Assembly: GCA_902795955.1 (NCBI GenBank)
Contig: CADBNJ010000050.1
Span: forward strand, 1 to 7,123
Direction of reading: 5' to 3'
Source of the DNA: Oscillospiraceae bacterium
GTDB lineage: Bacteria > Bacillota > Clostridia > Saccharofermentanales > Saccharofermentanaceae
DNA length: 7,123 nucleotides
The translations under genes were made by a program, and so were the position numbers. Positions 1 to 6,196 of this stretch are shown piece by piece (within the stretch, counting starts at the first letter, position 1; the number at the start of each line of letters is the position of its first letter). Below the pieces are notes generated by a model. It searched no databases. It had not been told where the DNA came from and was given only the letters and a program-made list of their open reading frames with translations.

Positions 1-972
1 ATGGAACTTGTTGCTTATGAGTACCTGTACAAAGGAGACGATCTCATAGGCAGTCATGAGGATATCAATGATAAGGATCAGTCGGTTAAGATACCCGATA
101 TAGGTACGGAACTCACCGATAAAGCAACGGGTTCACACACTGTAACAGTAAGCGGATCAACGGTGCTTACCGACATGGTGCGCTATGAAGGACTTGTTCC
201 CGGTAAGAATTATCTTGTTACCGGTGTCCTTGTGGACAAGAGGACAGGCAGTGAGATAAAGGACAAAGACGGTAATCCGGTAACATCCTCGGTATCTTTC
301 AAAGCACCCGGAGAGGACGGTTATATACCTGTTGAATTCACTGTTGATGCTTCGGTGCTGGATGCCAAAGAGATCGTTGCTTTCGAGACGGTAAGGTATG
401 AAGGAAGGCCTGTTGCGATCCACGCAGACATCAATGATGAAGACCAGACTGTGAGAGTTCCGGAACTTGTTACGAGTGCGTCCGGGGTGAACGGAAGCAA
501 GCTGATATCAAGGGAGAAGAATGTAACTGTTACGGATCATGTCGAATACAGGAATCTCACGCCAGGAAAGACATATGTTGTATCAGGATCGCTGAAGTAT
601 GCGGGAACGGGTGAAGCATTTAAGGATCCGTCCGGCAAAGAGGTGAATTCTGAAGTGACATTTATCCCCGCAAGTCCTGATGGCAGTGTGGATGTCAAAT
701 TGCTGATGGACGCTTCCGGACTTCATGACGGCGATATGATCGTTGTGTATGAAGATGCATATGTAAGAGCAGATGACGGCGGAGAGGATATCCTTATCTG
801 CAGACACAGAGATCCGCTGAACAAGGCGCAGACTGTTACCGTGACCGATGTCCCCAAGACAGGTTCCGGTATCAGTGAGAGTGAATATGTAACAGTACTG
901 CTGTCTGTGGCGGGAATTGTTCTGTCGGCGGCAGGCATGATCGTTTATGTAAGTAAGAGGAAACATGAATAA
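1..972 (+). CDS. VaFE-repeat, sortase-anchored surface protein (5' partial, C-terminal 323 residues)
   Basis: This is the C-terminal end of a cell-wall-anchored surface protein or pilin/adhesin shaft. Residues 1-33 are the tail of one VaFE (Thr-Gln ester bond) domain; two further domains span about 34-155 and 156-283. Each has the VaFE-like strand (LVAYE 3-7, IVAFE 125-129, IVVYE 247-251), a downstream His (H19, H141, H269) and the terminal Gln of the QxV strand (Q27, Q149, Q277). The partner Thr are probably T36 and T158. The C-terminus is a sorting signal: VPKTG at 284-288, a hydrophobic helix at about 297-317 and a basic tail (SKRKHE). The ATG at base 1 is internal: the open frame begins mid-domain, with no signal peptide, and the full protein is probably much longer. 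It overlaps the following class B sortase gene by 8 bases, which suggests enzyme and substrate are co-expressed. The ligand is unknown. Confidence 0.9.
   Translation: MELVAYEYLYKGDDLIGSHEDINDKDQSVKIPDIGTELTDKATGSHTVTVSGSTVLTDMVRYEGLVPGKNYLVTGVLVDKRTGSEIKDKDGNPVTSSVSFKAPGEDGYIPVEFTVDASVLDAKEIVAFETVRYEGRPVAIHADINDEDQTVRVPELVTSASGVNGSKLISREKNVTVTDHVEYRNLTPGKTYVVSGSLKYAGTGEAFKDPSGKEVNSEVTFIPASPDGSVDVKLLMDASGLHDGDMIVVYEDAYVRADDGGEDILICRHRDPLNKAQTVTVTDVPKTGSGISESEYVTVLLSVAGIVLSAAGMIVYVSKRKHE
850..972 (+). other. C-terminal sortase sorting signal (VPKTG, helix, basic tail)
   Basis: The codons at 850-864 read VPKTG. A short Ser/Glu-rich linker follows, then about 20 hydrophobic residues and the tail SKRKHE. 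This is the usual three-part layout for sortase cleavage between Thr and Gly. The first residue is Val rather than the canonical Leu. Variant xPxTG signals are known for clostridial class B sortases (C. difficile SrtB accepts S/N/PPxTG), and a class B sortase is encoded next door, so that enzyme is the likely partner. The pairing is inferred from position. Confidence 0.85.
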
Positions 973-1705
973 GTTCAAAAGAATAAGGCCGGGTCCTGTA
1001 ATCCTTCTGCTGATCATGGCTGTATCGGCCTCGGTTCTGATCTGCGGCAGGGATACCCTGCCGCAGGTGATCGAGGATGTATCCGATATGATCTATTACC
1101 ACGGATTATCAAGACAGGTAACGGAAAGGATGGAGGAAGATATGAGGGTTTTGCCTTCTGAGATTATGCTTAATGAGAATATTGCAGCCTGGCTTGTTAT
1201 AGACGGCACGAGGATCAATTATCCTGTAATGCAGGAGCGGCACGGAGATGAAGGTTACTATCTCAAACGCAGGCCGGATGGAAAGTACAGCAAGAGCGGG
1301 AGCCTGTATATACCTTCCTATGATTCTGTTGACAGTGATCAGATCATAATCTACGGACATCATATGCACAACGGTACGATGTTTGCATCGCTCAAAAAGT
1401 ATAAGGATTTTGACTGGGCGAGCGATCACCGTGTGGTCAAGCTGACCACGCGGGACGGGACATCAGTGTATGAGGTGTTTGCAGTGTTGGTGCAGAACGT
1501 AAGGATCAGATCATTTAAATGGGAGAATTATATCGATCTCGGGAGATATCAGGATAAGCTGTCGTTTGTTGCGCAGTGCAGGCGTAATGCGGTCGTCGAC
1601 CTGTGTGACGGCAATTTACAGGCTGACACGGAATACCTGACACTGATAACATGTGATTACAGTGTTCCTGACGGAAGGCTTCTGGTCGTATGCAGAAAGG
1701 TGTAA
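965..1705 (+). CDS. Class B sortase (membrane-anchored transpeptidase)
   Basis: The product is a 246-residue cysteine transpeptidase that would cleave the sorting signal of surface proteins outside the membrane and join them to peptidoglycan or to another pilin. The N-terminus is a signal anchor: basic MNKFKRIRPG, then a hydrophobic helix at about 11-27. The extracytoplasmic domain begins with class-B-like NENIAAWLVIDG (71-81) and INYPVMQ. The catalytic set is visible: H132 in YGHHM, C230 in LTLITCDY and R238 in PDGRLLVV. The length matches SrtB enzymes. The start at 965 has AGAGG four bases upstream and overlaps the end of the VaFE protein gene, so translation is probably coupled. The gene ends 2 bases from the stop of a convergent aminotransferase gene. 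Two strong intragenic hairpins lie at about 1040-1068 and 1429-1453. A role in pilus polymerisation rather than wall anchoring cannot be excluded. Confidence 0.92.
   Translation: MNKFKRIRPGPVILLLIMAVSASVLICGRDTLPQVIEDVSDMIYYHGLSRQVTERMEEDMRVLPSEIMLNENIAAWLVIDGTRINYPVMQERHGDEGYYLKRRPDGKYSKSGSLYIPSYDSVDSDQIIIYGHHMHNGTMFASLKKYKDFDWASDHRVVKLTTRDGTSVYEVFAVLVQNVRIRSFKWENYIDLGRYQDKLSFVAQCRRNAVVDLCDGNLQADTEYLTLITCDYSVPDGRLLVVCRKV
1040..1068 (+). other. Strong intragenic hairpin near the 5' end of the sortase gene
   Basis: CTGCGGCAGGG at 1042-1052 is perfectly complementary to CCCTGCCGCAG at 1056-1066 across a 3-base loop (ATA). A T-G wobble and an A-T pair extend the stem to 13 pairs. It lies in codons 26-35, just after the membrane helix. 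No T-run follows on either strand, so it is not a standard intrinsic terminator. An effect on mRNA stability or ribosome progress is speculative. Confidence 0.7.
1429..1453 (+). other. Second intragenic hairpin in the sortase gene
   Basis: Bases 1429-1439 pair with 1443-1453 (11 pairs, one of them T-G) around the 3-base loop AGC. The core is GTGGTCA / TGACCAC. No T-run follows on either strand. It has the same short-loop design as the hairpin about 390 bases upstream in the same gene. The structure is directly visible; any function is unknown. Confidence 0.6.
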
Positions 1706-1707
1706 TG

Positions 1708-2898
1708 TCAGAGCGCTGCTCTGTGCTGAAGACCGAGATCTCCGGCAACATTGAAGAAAGCCTGTCGGGAATTGATTATCGTCTGTTCGGATACGCAGAA
1801 TGCAAGCCGCATATAACCCGGTTTTGCAAAGCTGGCTCCTTTGACGAGGAGGAGATTATATGAAGCGCATTTGGCGGCGAACTCTTCATCTGTCATGCCT
1901 TTGGGGGTGTTCATGAAGATGTAGAGTGCGCCTTCAGGTTTTACGGAATCAAAACCTGCGTCGATGATGTTGGAGTAGAGCAGATTGCGGCGCTTCTCAT
2001 AATTGGACACGTCGACCTTGGCATTGATGGAACGTTCGATAACCTTCTGCCAGATTGCAGGAGCGTTGACGCTTCCGAGTGATCTGTTGGAGATTACGAT
2101 GGCGGCTGTCAGCTCCTTGTAATCGGCATGCCTCGGGCTTACCAGGGTATAGCCGATCCTCTCGCCGGGCAGGGACAGCGATTTGCTCCATGAGAAGCAT
2201 ATGATGAGATTACGAATGTACTTGAGTGTCGGAGGAACTACCCTGCCGTCATATGCAAGATCGATATACGGCTCGTCCGAGATAACGTGGATGAGATGAT
2301 CCTGAGCGGCAAGCATCCGGTCGAGTTCCGTCAGGAACTCCTCTGAGTAAATGACGCCTGAAGGATTGTTGGGGGAGTTGATTATGATCGCTTTGGTCCT
2401 TGGAGTGATCTTCTCCTCGATAGCTGAAACATGCGGAATGAATCTGTCATCTGTATCTGCGATCACTACTTTGCCGTTGTGATTCTCGATATATCCCGTG
2501 TATTCCATGAAGAAGGGCGCTGTCACGATCACTTCATCACCGTCATCGAGAATGGAGTGAAGAACGTCATTCATTGCGGATGCTGCTCCGGGAGTCATGC
2601 AGACCGCGTCAGGTGCGATGTCTATTCCGGACTCTGCCGACCTTTTGGCGGCAACTGCTTGGCGTGTGGACTCGTAGCCGTTATTGCTCATGTATCCGTG
2701 CATGCCGGGTACCGGATTATCTGCGAGTTCCTTAAGTGCGTTTACTACCTCAACGGGGGGCTCCAGGTCAGGATTGCCTATCGAGAAATCATAGACATTC
2801 TCAGGTCCGTAGATCTTCTTCAGCCTGGCGCCTTCCTCGAACATCCTGCGTATTTCAGATCCGCCTTCAAGTTTTGCCTTCATCTTCTCTGCGATCAT
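1708..2898 (-). CDS. PLP-dependent class I/II aminotransferase
   Basis: The product is a 396-residue fold-type I PLP enzyme of the aspartate aminotransferase superfamily, expected to move an amino group between an amino acid and a 2-oxoacid in the cytosol. Hallmarks: NSPNNPSG at 174-181 (N178 contacts the cofactor), SDEPY at 207-211 (D208 to the pyridine nitrogen, Y211 to O3'), SWSKSLSLPGERIGY with Schiff-base K239 and R247, and R364 in GYMRLAF, which binds the substrate carboxylate. The start chosen is the ATG at 2898-2896, because GGAGGT (2909-2904) sits 5 bases before it; an in-frame ATG at 2922 has no such site. The opening MIAEKMKAKLEGGSEIRRMF matches a clostridial subfamily usually annotated as aspartate aminotransferase. 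The amino-acid preference is not readable from sequence. It is monocistronic, divergent from the YraN-like gene and convergent with the sortase gene. Confidence 0.9.
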   Translation of the reverse strand: MIAEKMKAKLEGGSEIRRMFEEGARLKKIYGPENVYDFSIGNPDLEPPVEVVNALKELADNPVPGMHGYMSNNGYESTRQAVAAKRSAESGIDIAPDAVCMTPGAASAMNDVLHSILDDGDEVIVTAPFFMEYTGYIENHNGKVVIADTDDRFIPHVSAIEEKITPRTKAIIINSPNNPSGVIYSEEFLTELDRMLAAQDHLIHVISDEPYIDLAYDGRVVPPTLKYIRNLIICFSWSKSLSLPGERIGYTLVSPRHADYKELTAAIVISNRSLGSVNAPAIWQKVIERSINAKVDVSNYEKRRNLLYSNIIDAGFDSVKPEGALYIFMNTPKGMTDEEFAAKCASYNLLLVKGASFAKPGYMRLAFCVSEQTIINSRQAFFNVAGDLGLQHRAAL

Positions 2899-2928
2899 GG
2901 AGCACCTCCGTAAATTAAACAATAACTA

Positions 2929-2957
2929 ATTATATATCTTAATCGAAAGCGAGGCTA
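2929..2957 (-). promoter_or_regulatory. Candidate sigma-A promoter for the - strand aminotransferase
   Basis: On the - strand a perfect TATAAT lies at 2934-2929. A 17-base spacer separates it from TAGCCT (2957-2952), which matches only 3 of 6 positions of a -35 box. Transcription would start near 2922, leaving a leader of about 25 nt containing the GGAGGT site. The AT-rich 66-base gap must also serve the divergent YraN-like gene, but I see no convincing + strand -35/-10 pair for it (only TATATC- or TATCTT-like matches around 2931-2940). Confidence 0.5.
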
Positions 2958-2964
2958 TTACATT

Positions 2965-3333
2965 ATGCTTGTCAAAGAATCAACTTCATCTAAAGGCAGG
3001 AGAGCCGAGGAACATATAATCGGGGTGTTCAGATCCCGGGGATTGAAGCTTCTTGTCAGAAATTATTCGGTACACAATGTGGGCGAACTTGACGCCGTAT
3101 TCACCGGCAGCGACACCGTCTATGTTGTGGAAGTAAGAGCAAGGCAGTATAACCCCGGCTATCCCACTCCGTCAGAGAGTGTCACATATTCCAAGAGACG
3201 CAAGATATATAAAACAACAAAATATCTGATACGTGAATTCGGGCTGTATGACCGTAATGTGTACTTTTTGGTAGGTCAAGTGACGCTTGATGCGGGGGGA
3301 TTGGTGCAAAATGTAGAATTTATCCCTTTCTGA
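2965..3333 (+). CDS. YraN-family (UPF0102) nuclease-like protein
   Basis: The product is a small 122-residue cytosolic protein of the YraN / UPF0102 family, which has a restriction-endonuclease-like (Holliday-junction-resolvase-like) fold and an unsettled function. Family features in order: GRRAEEHIIGVFRSRG at 11-26 (E15/E16), VRNYSVHNVGELDAV (E41, D43), YVVEVRAR (E56, R58, R60) and SVTYSKRRKIYKTTKYLI at 72-89. E. coli YraN also has EVR rather than EVK, so R58 is not a defect. The end differs from the family: where most members have an RFDVV-type strand, this one reads VYFLVGQV without the Asp. The start at 2965 has a modest GAGG (2951-2954) 10 bases upstream. It stands alone, divergent from an aminotransferase gene, without the rnhB/trmD neighbours common for yraN. 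Family assignment is fairly sure; nuclease activity is not. Confidence 0.82.
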   Translation: MLVKESTSSKGRRAEEHIIGVFRSRGLKLLVRNYSVHNVGELDAVFTGSDTVYVVEVRARQYNPGYPTPSESVTYSKRRKIYKTTKYLIREFGLYDRNVYFLVGQVTLDAGGLVQNVEFIPF

Positions 3334-3353
3334 ATAATAAAAATGAAAAATCA

Positions 3354-3382
3354 TTGTCTCAAAATTGCAAATTCAATATAAT
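3354..3382 (+). promoter_or_regulatory. Sigma-A-type promoter for the aminotransferase-purB-desulfurase operon
   Basis: TTGTCT at 3354-3359 (4 of 6 to TTGACA) is followed after exactly 17 bases by a perfect TATAAT at 3377-3382. Transcription would start near 3389, about 82 bases before the aspartate aminotransferase start. It lies in the only sizeable intergenic gap before the three coupled genes. One copy of the AATTGCA motif (3363-3369) lies between the two boxes. Confidence 0.7.
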
Positions 3383-3417
3383 ACTCAAGGCTTAGATATA
3401 GTAAATAAAGCAGAAAA

Positions 3418-3443
3418 TGCAATTTACGGGTTTGTGAATTGCA
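3418..3443 (+). promoter_or_regulatory. Leader hairpin / dyad upstream of the aspartate aminotransferase
   Basis: TGCAATTTAC (3418-3427) pairs with GTGAATTGCA (3434-3443) in a 10-bp stem with one T-G wobble and the loop GGGTTT. It lies in the predicted 5' leader, 16 bases before the GGGGAG ribosome binding site. No T-run follows on the + strand (AAAATGTTTG), so it does not look like an intrinsic attenuator. It could be an RNA stem that affects stability or initiation, or a palindromic protein-binding site. The structure is seen; the function is inferred. Confidence 0.5.
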
Positions 3444-3470
3444 AAAATGTTTGTAAAACGGGGAGTTATT

Positions 3471-4760
3471 ATGGCACTTTACAGTGAGATGAATGCTGAA
3501 CAGCTTAAGCAGGAGAGAGCAAGGCTCTCTGCAAGATACGAAGAGTATAAGGCAATGAACCTTGCTCTCGATATGACAAGAGGAAAACCGAGTCCCGAAC
3601 AGCTCGATCTGACTAACACAATGTATGACGATCTGTCCAAGGGCGGATTCAAGGCAAAGGACGGCACGGATACAAGGAATTACAGCTGCCCTGCAGGTAT
3701 TGCTGACATGAGGGAGGTTTTCGCACAGATCCTCACAACAAAGGCTGAGAACATCTTCCTCGGCAATTCCTCGAGCCTCAATCAGATGTTTGATTCGATC
3801 ATGCGCGCGATGGTATTTGGCGAGCATGATTCGGACAAACCCTGGGCACAGGTGGAGGGAAGGAAATGGCTTTGCCCGGCCCCGGGATATGACAGGCATT
3901 TCAGGGTAACGGAGAAGCTTGGTTTTGAACTTATTACCGTCCCTATGACGGAGAACGGTCCGGACATGGATATTGTTGAGGAGCTGGTAAAGGATGATAA
4001 GGTTCTCGGTATCTGGTGCAACCCCGTTTACAGCAATCCGGACGGAATCGTTTATTCAGAGGAGACATGCAGAAGACTGGCATCTATGAAGACAGGTGCA
4101 AAGGACTTCAGGATCTATTGGGATAATGCCTATGTTATCCATCATCTGAGCGATGACGAGAATGAGCAGGGAAGCGTTCCCGACATACTGGGACTCTGTG
4201 AAGAATACGGCAATCCCTCAAGAGTCTATGAGTTTGCTTCTACTTCCAAGGTTACGTTCGCCGGAGCAGGAATATCCTGTATTGCCGCAAACAAGGAGAA
4301 TATGGATCATGCGAAGAAGATTATGGCTGTACAGACAATATGCAATAACAAGGTAAATCAGCTTGCTCACGCCAGAATGCTTCCTGATCTTGATGCAGTC
4401 AAGGCTCACATGAGCAAGCATGCAGCTTTGTTAAGACCAAAGTTCGGCAAGACTTTGGAGGTGCTCACCAAAGAGCTGGACGGAACGGGTGTTGCTTCGT
4501 GGCATGAGCCCAAAGGAGGTTATTTTATCAGCCTTTTTGTTATGCCCGGTACTGCCGATAAGGTGGTTAAGATGTGCAAGGATATCGGGGTGGCATTGAC
4601 ACCGGCAGGCGCGACTTATCCCTACGGCAGGGATCCTCAGAACTCAAATATCAGGATCGCGCCCAGTTTCCCCTCAGTAAATGACATTGAGACTGCGGTG
4701 AATGTTCTGGCTGTTTGTGCTAAAATAACTGCTATCGACAAACTTTTGGAGGAGCAGTGA
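3471..4760 (+). CDS. Aspartate aminotransferase, type Ic (MocR-like domain family)
   Basis: The 429-residue PLP enzyme most likely catalyses aspartate + 2-oxoglutarate = oxaloacetate + glutamate. It belongs to the divergent family that includes Corynebacterium glutamicum AspB (Pfam Asp_aminotransf / Aminotran_MocR), recognisable by LDMTRGKPSPEQLDL near the N-terminus, GNSSSLN at 98-104 and CPAPGYDRHF at 135-144. Cofactor and substrate residues: Y140, N189 in SNPDG, D218 and Y221 in YWDNAY, Schiff-base K260 in FASTSKVTFAG, and R395 in SNIRIAPSF for the substrate carboxylate. The ATG at 3471 is chosen because GGGGAG ends 5 bases before it; an in-frame ATG at 3447 lies upstream of that site and is unlikely. 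Its stop shares a base with the purB start, so it is first in an operon and may feed aspartate to purine synthesis. It is only distantly related to the aminotransferase encoded at 1708-2898. Confidence 0.93.
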   Translation: MALYSEMNAEQLKQERARLSARYEEYKAMNLALDMTRGKPSPEQLDLTNTMYDDLSKGGFKAKDGTDTRNYSCPAGIADMREVFAQILTTKAENIFLGNSSSLNQMFDSIMRAMVFGEHDSDKPWAQVEGRKWLCPAPGYDRHFRVTEKLGFELITVPMTENGPDMDIVEELVKDDKVLGIWCNPVYSNPDGIVYSEETCRRLASMKTGAKDFRIYWDNAYVIHHLSDDENEQGSVPDILGLCEEYGNPSRVYEFASTSKVTFAGAGISCIAANKENMDHAKKIMAVQTICNNKVNQLAHARMLPDLDAVKAHMSKHAALLRPKFGKTLEVLTKELDGTGVASWHEPKGGYFISLFVMPGTADKVVKMCKDIGVALTPAGATYPYGRDPQNSNIRIAPSFPSVNDIETAVNVLAVCAKITAIDKLLEEQ

Positions 4761-6196
4761 TGAAAGATACTTATGAGAGCCCTTTGAATTCCAGATATGC
4801 CAGTAAGGAGATGCAGTATATCTTCTCACCTGACAAGAAGTTCAGGACGTGGAGGAAGCTGTGGATAGCTCTGGCAGAATCCGAGATGGAACTTGGTCTT
4901 AATATCACACAGGCTCAGATAGACGAGCTTAAGGCACATGCCGACGATATTAATTATGACGTTGCTGCCGAAGAAGAGAAGAAGCGAAGACATGACGTAA
5001 TGAGCCATGTCTATGCTTACGGTGTTCAGTGTCCTAATGCCAAGGGTATCATTCACCTTGGAGCAACTTCCTGCTATGTCGGAGATAATACGGATATCAT
5101 CATAATGAGGGAGGGACTTGAGCTTATCCGCAAAAGACTTGTTGTGGTAATCAAGGAACTCGCTGATTTTGCAGATAAATATAAGTCTGTTCCTACTTTG
5201 GGATTCACACATTTCCAGCCTGCACAGCTCGTTACTGTCGGTAAGAGAGCATCTCTGTGGCTGCAGGATCTTACCTTCGATCTTGAGGAAGTGGTTCATG
5301 TATCGGAAGGATTGAAGCTTCTCGGATGCAAGGGTACTACAGGTACTCAGGCAAGCTTTCTTGAACTGTTCAAGGGTGACCACGCCAAGTGTGTAGAACT
5401 TGATAAGAAGATCTGCTCCAAGATGGGATTTAAGGATTCTTACTACGTATCAGGACAGACATATTCACGTAAGGTCGATTCAATGGTGCTGAATGCTCTT
5501 TGCGGCATCGCTCAGAGTGCTCACAAGTTCTCGAATGATATCAGGCTCCTGCAGCATCTCAAGGAGATGGAGGAACCTTTTGAGAAGGGACAGATCGGCT
5601 CGTCGGCAATGGCTTACAAGCGCAATCCCATGAGATCGGAGAGGATCGCTTCTCTGGCAAGATATGTCATCTCTGCTTCAACGAGCCCCATGATGACAGC
5701 TTCCGAGCAGTGGTTCGAGAGAACTCTGGATGATTCTGCCAACAAGAGGTTATCGGTTCCGGAGGCTTTCCTTGCAATCGACGCGATCCTCGGCATATAT
5801 GCGAATATCGCAGACGGACTCGTAGTCTATGAGAAAGTCATCAACAGGCATATGATGGATGAGCTTCCTTTTATGGCGACGGAGAATATCATAATGGATA
5901 CCGTCGAGAACAGAGGCGGCGACAGACAGGAGCTTCATGAGAAGATCCGCGTCTATTCCATGGAAGCAGGTGCTGTCGTTAAGATGGAAGGCAAACCCAA
6001 TGACCTGCTCGAAAGGATAGCAAAGGATCCGGTATTCGGCATTAAGCTTGAGGATACGTCAAAGTTTATGGATCCCAAGCTCTATATCGGCAGGTGTCCC
6101 GAGCAGGTTACCGCATTCCTTGACGAGTGCGTAAAGCCGCTGCTCGATAAGTATAAGGACGATCTCGCTGTCAGTGCAGTTGTACTCAATGTATGA
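4760..6196 (+). CDS. purB: Adenylosuccinate lyase
   Basis: The 478-residue enzyme of the fumarase/aspartase superfamily carries out two fumarate-releasing steps of purine synthesis: SAICAR to AICAR, and adenylosuccinate to AMP. It is normally a cytosolic homotetramer with shared active sites. Motifs in order: RRHDVMSHV (H78), HLGATSCYVGDNTD at 99-112, GFTHFQPAQ with catalytic H151, the signature loop GSSAMAYKRNPMRSE at 280-294 with S281/S282 and K287, and SEQWFERTLDDSANKR at 315-330. Length and signature resemble the longer, human-like ADSL form rather than the roughly 430-residue B. subtilis type. The start is the ATG at 4760, 7 bases after GGAGG (4748-4752), overlapping the preceding TGA by one base; a GTG at 4757 is possible but poorly spaced. 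The product appears intact. It is coupled to an aspartate aminotransferase gene instead of other pur genes. Confidence 0.97.
   Translation: MKDTYESPLNSRYASKEMQYIFSPDKKFRTWRKLWIALAESEMELGLNITQAQIDELKAHADDINYDVAAEEEKKRRHDVMSHVYAYGVQCPNAKGIIHLGATSCYVGDNTDIIIMREGLELIRKRLVVVIKELADFADKYKSVPTLGFTHFQPAQLVTVGKRASLWLQDLTFDLEEVVHVSEGLKLLGCKGTTGTQASFLELFKGDHAKCVELDKKICSKMGFKDSYYVSGQTYSRKVDSMVLNALCGIAQSAHKFSNDIRLLQHLKEMEEPFEKGQIGSSAMAYKRNPMRSERIASLARYVISASTSPMMTASEQWFERTLDDSANKRLSVPEAFLAIDAILGIYANIADGLVVYEKVINRHMMDELPFMATENIIMDTVENRGGDRQELHEKIRVYSMEAGAVVKMEGKPNDLLERIAKDPVFGIKLEDTSKFMDPKLYIGRCPEQVTAFLDECVKPLLDKYKDDLAVSAVVLNV

Noticed and set aside
1..30. ATG at base 1 as a true start codon of the surface protein
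   Set aside because: The first residues (ELVAYEYL) match the middle of a VaFE domain, as in IVAFETV at 125-131. There is no signal peptide, so this is an internal Met at the window edge.
200..224. CCGGTAA / TTACCGG inverted repeat in the surface-protein gene
   Set aside because: It is a 7-bp stem with an 11-base loop inside coding sequence, within the range expected by chance.
583..1017. 144-codon - strand open frame opposite the surface protein end and the sortase start
   Set aside because: It is antisense to two recognisable genes and has no supporting start signal or motif.
1709..1723. Hairpin at the convergent junction as a bidirectional terminator
   Set aside because: The stem is only 6 bp and no T-run follows on either strand. 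Stems of this size are common by chance.
2431..2913. 160-codon + strand open frame opposite the aminotransferase
   Set aside because: It lies entirely antisense to a clearly conserved PLP enzyme. Its Cys/His-rich translation resembles no family and it has no ribosome binding site.
3344..3356. AATGA-AAAA-TCATT stem after the YraN-like gene as a terminator
   Set aside because: It is a 5-bp AT-rich stem without a T-run on the + strand. On the - strand a T-rich stretch follows, but no gene reads into it.
3351..3899. 182-codon - strand open frame over the promoter region and the start of the aspartate aminotransferase
   Set aside because: It is antisense to conserved aminotransferase codons and spans the promoter and leader. 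The translation looks random.
4757..4759. GTG as the purB start
   Set aside because: The ATG three bases later has better spacing (7 bases) from GGAGG and gives the family-typical MKDTYESPL start. GTG cannot be fully excluded.
4826..5383. 185-codon - strand open frame inside purB
   Set aside because: It is the complement of highly conserved purB coding sequence, with no family resemblance.
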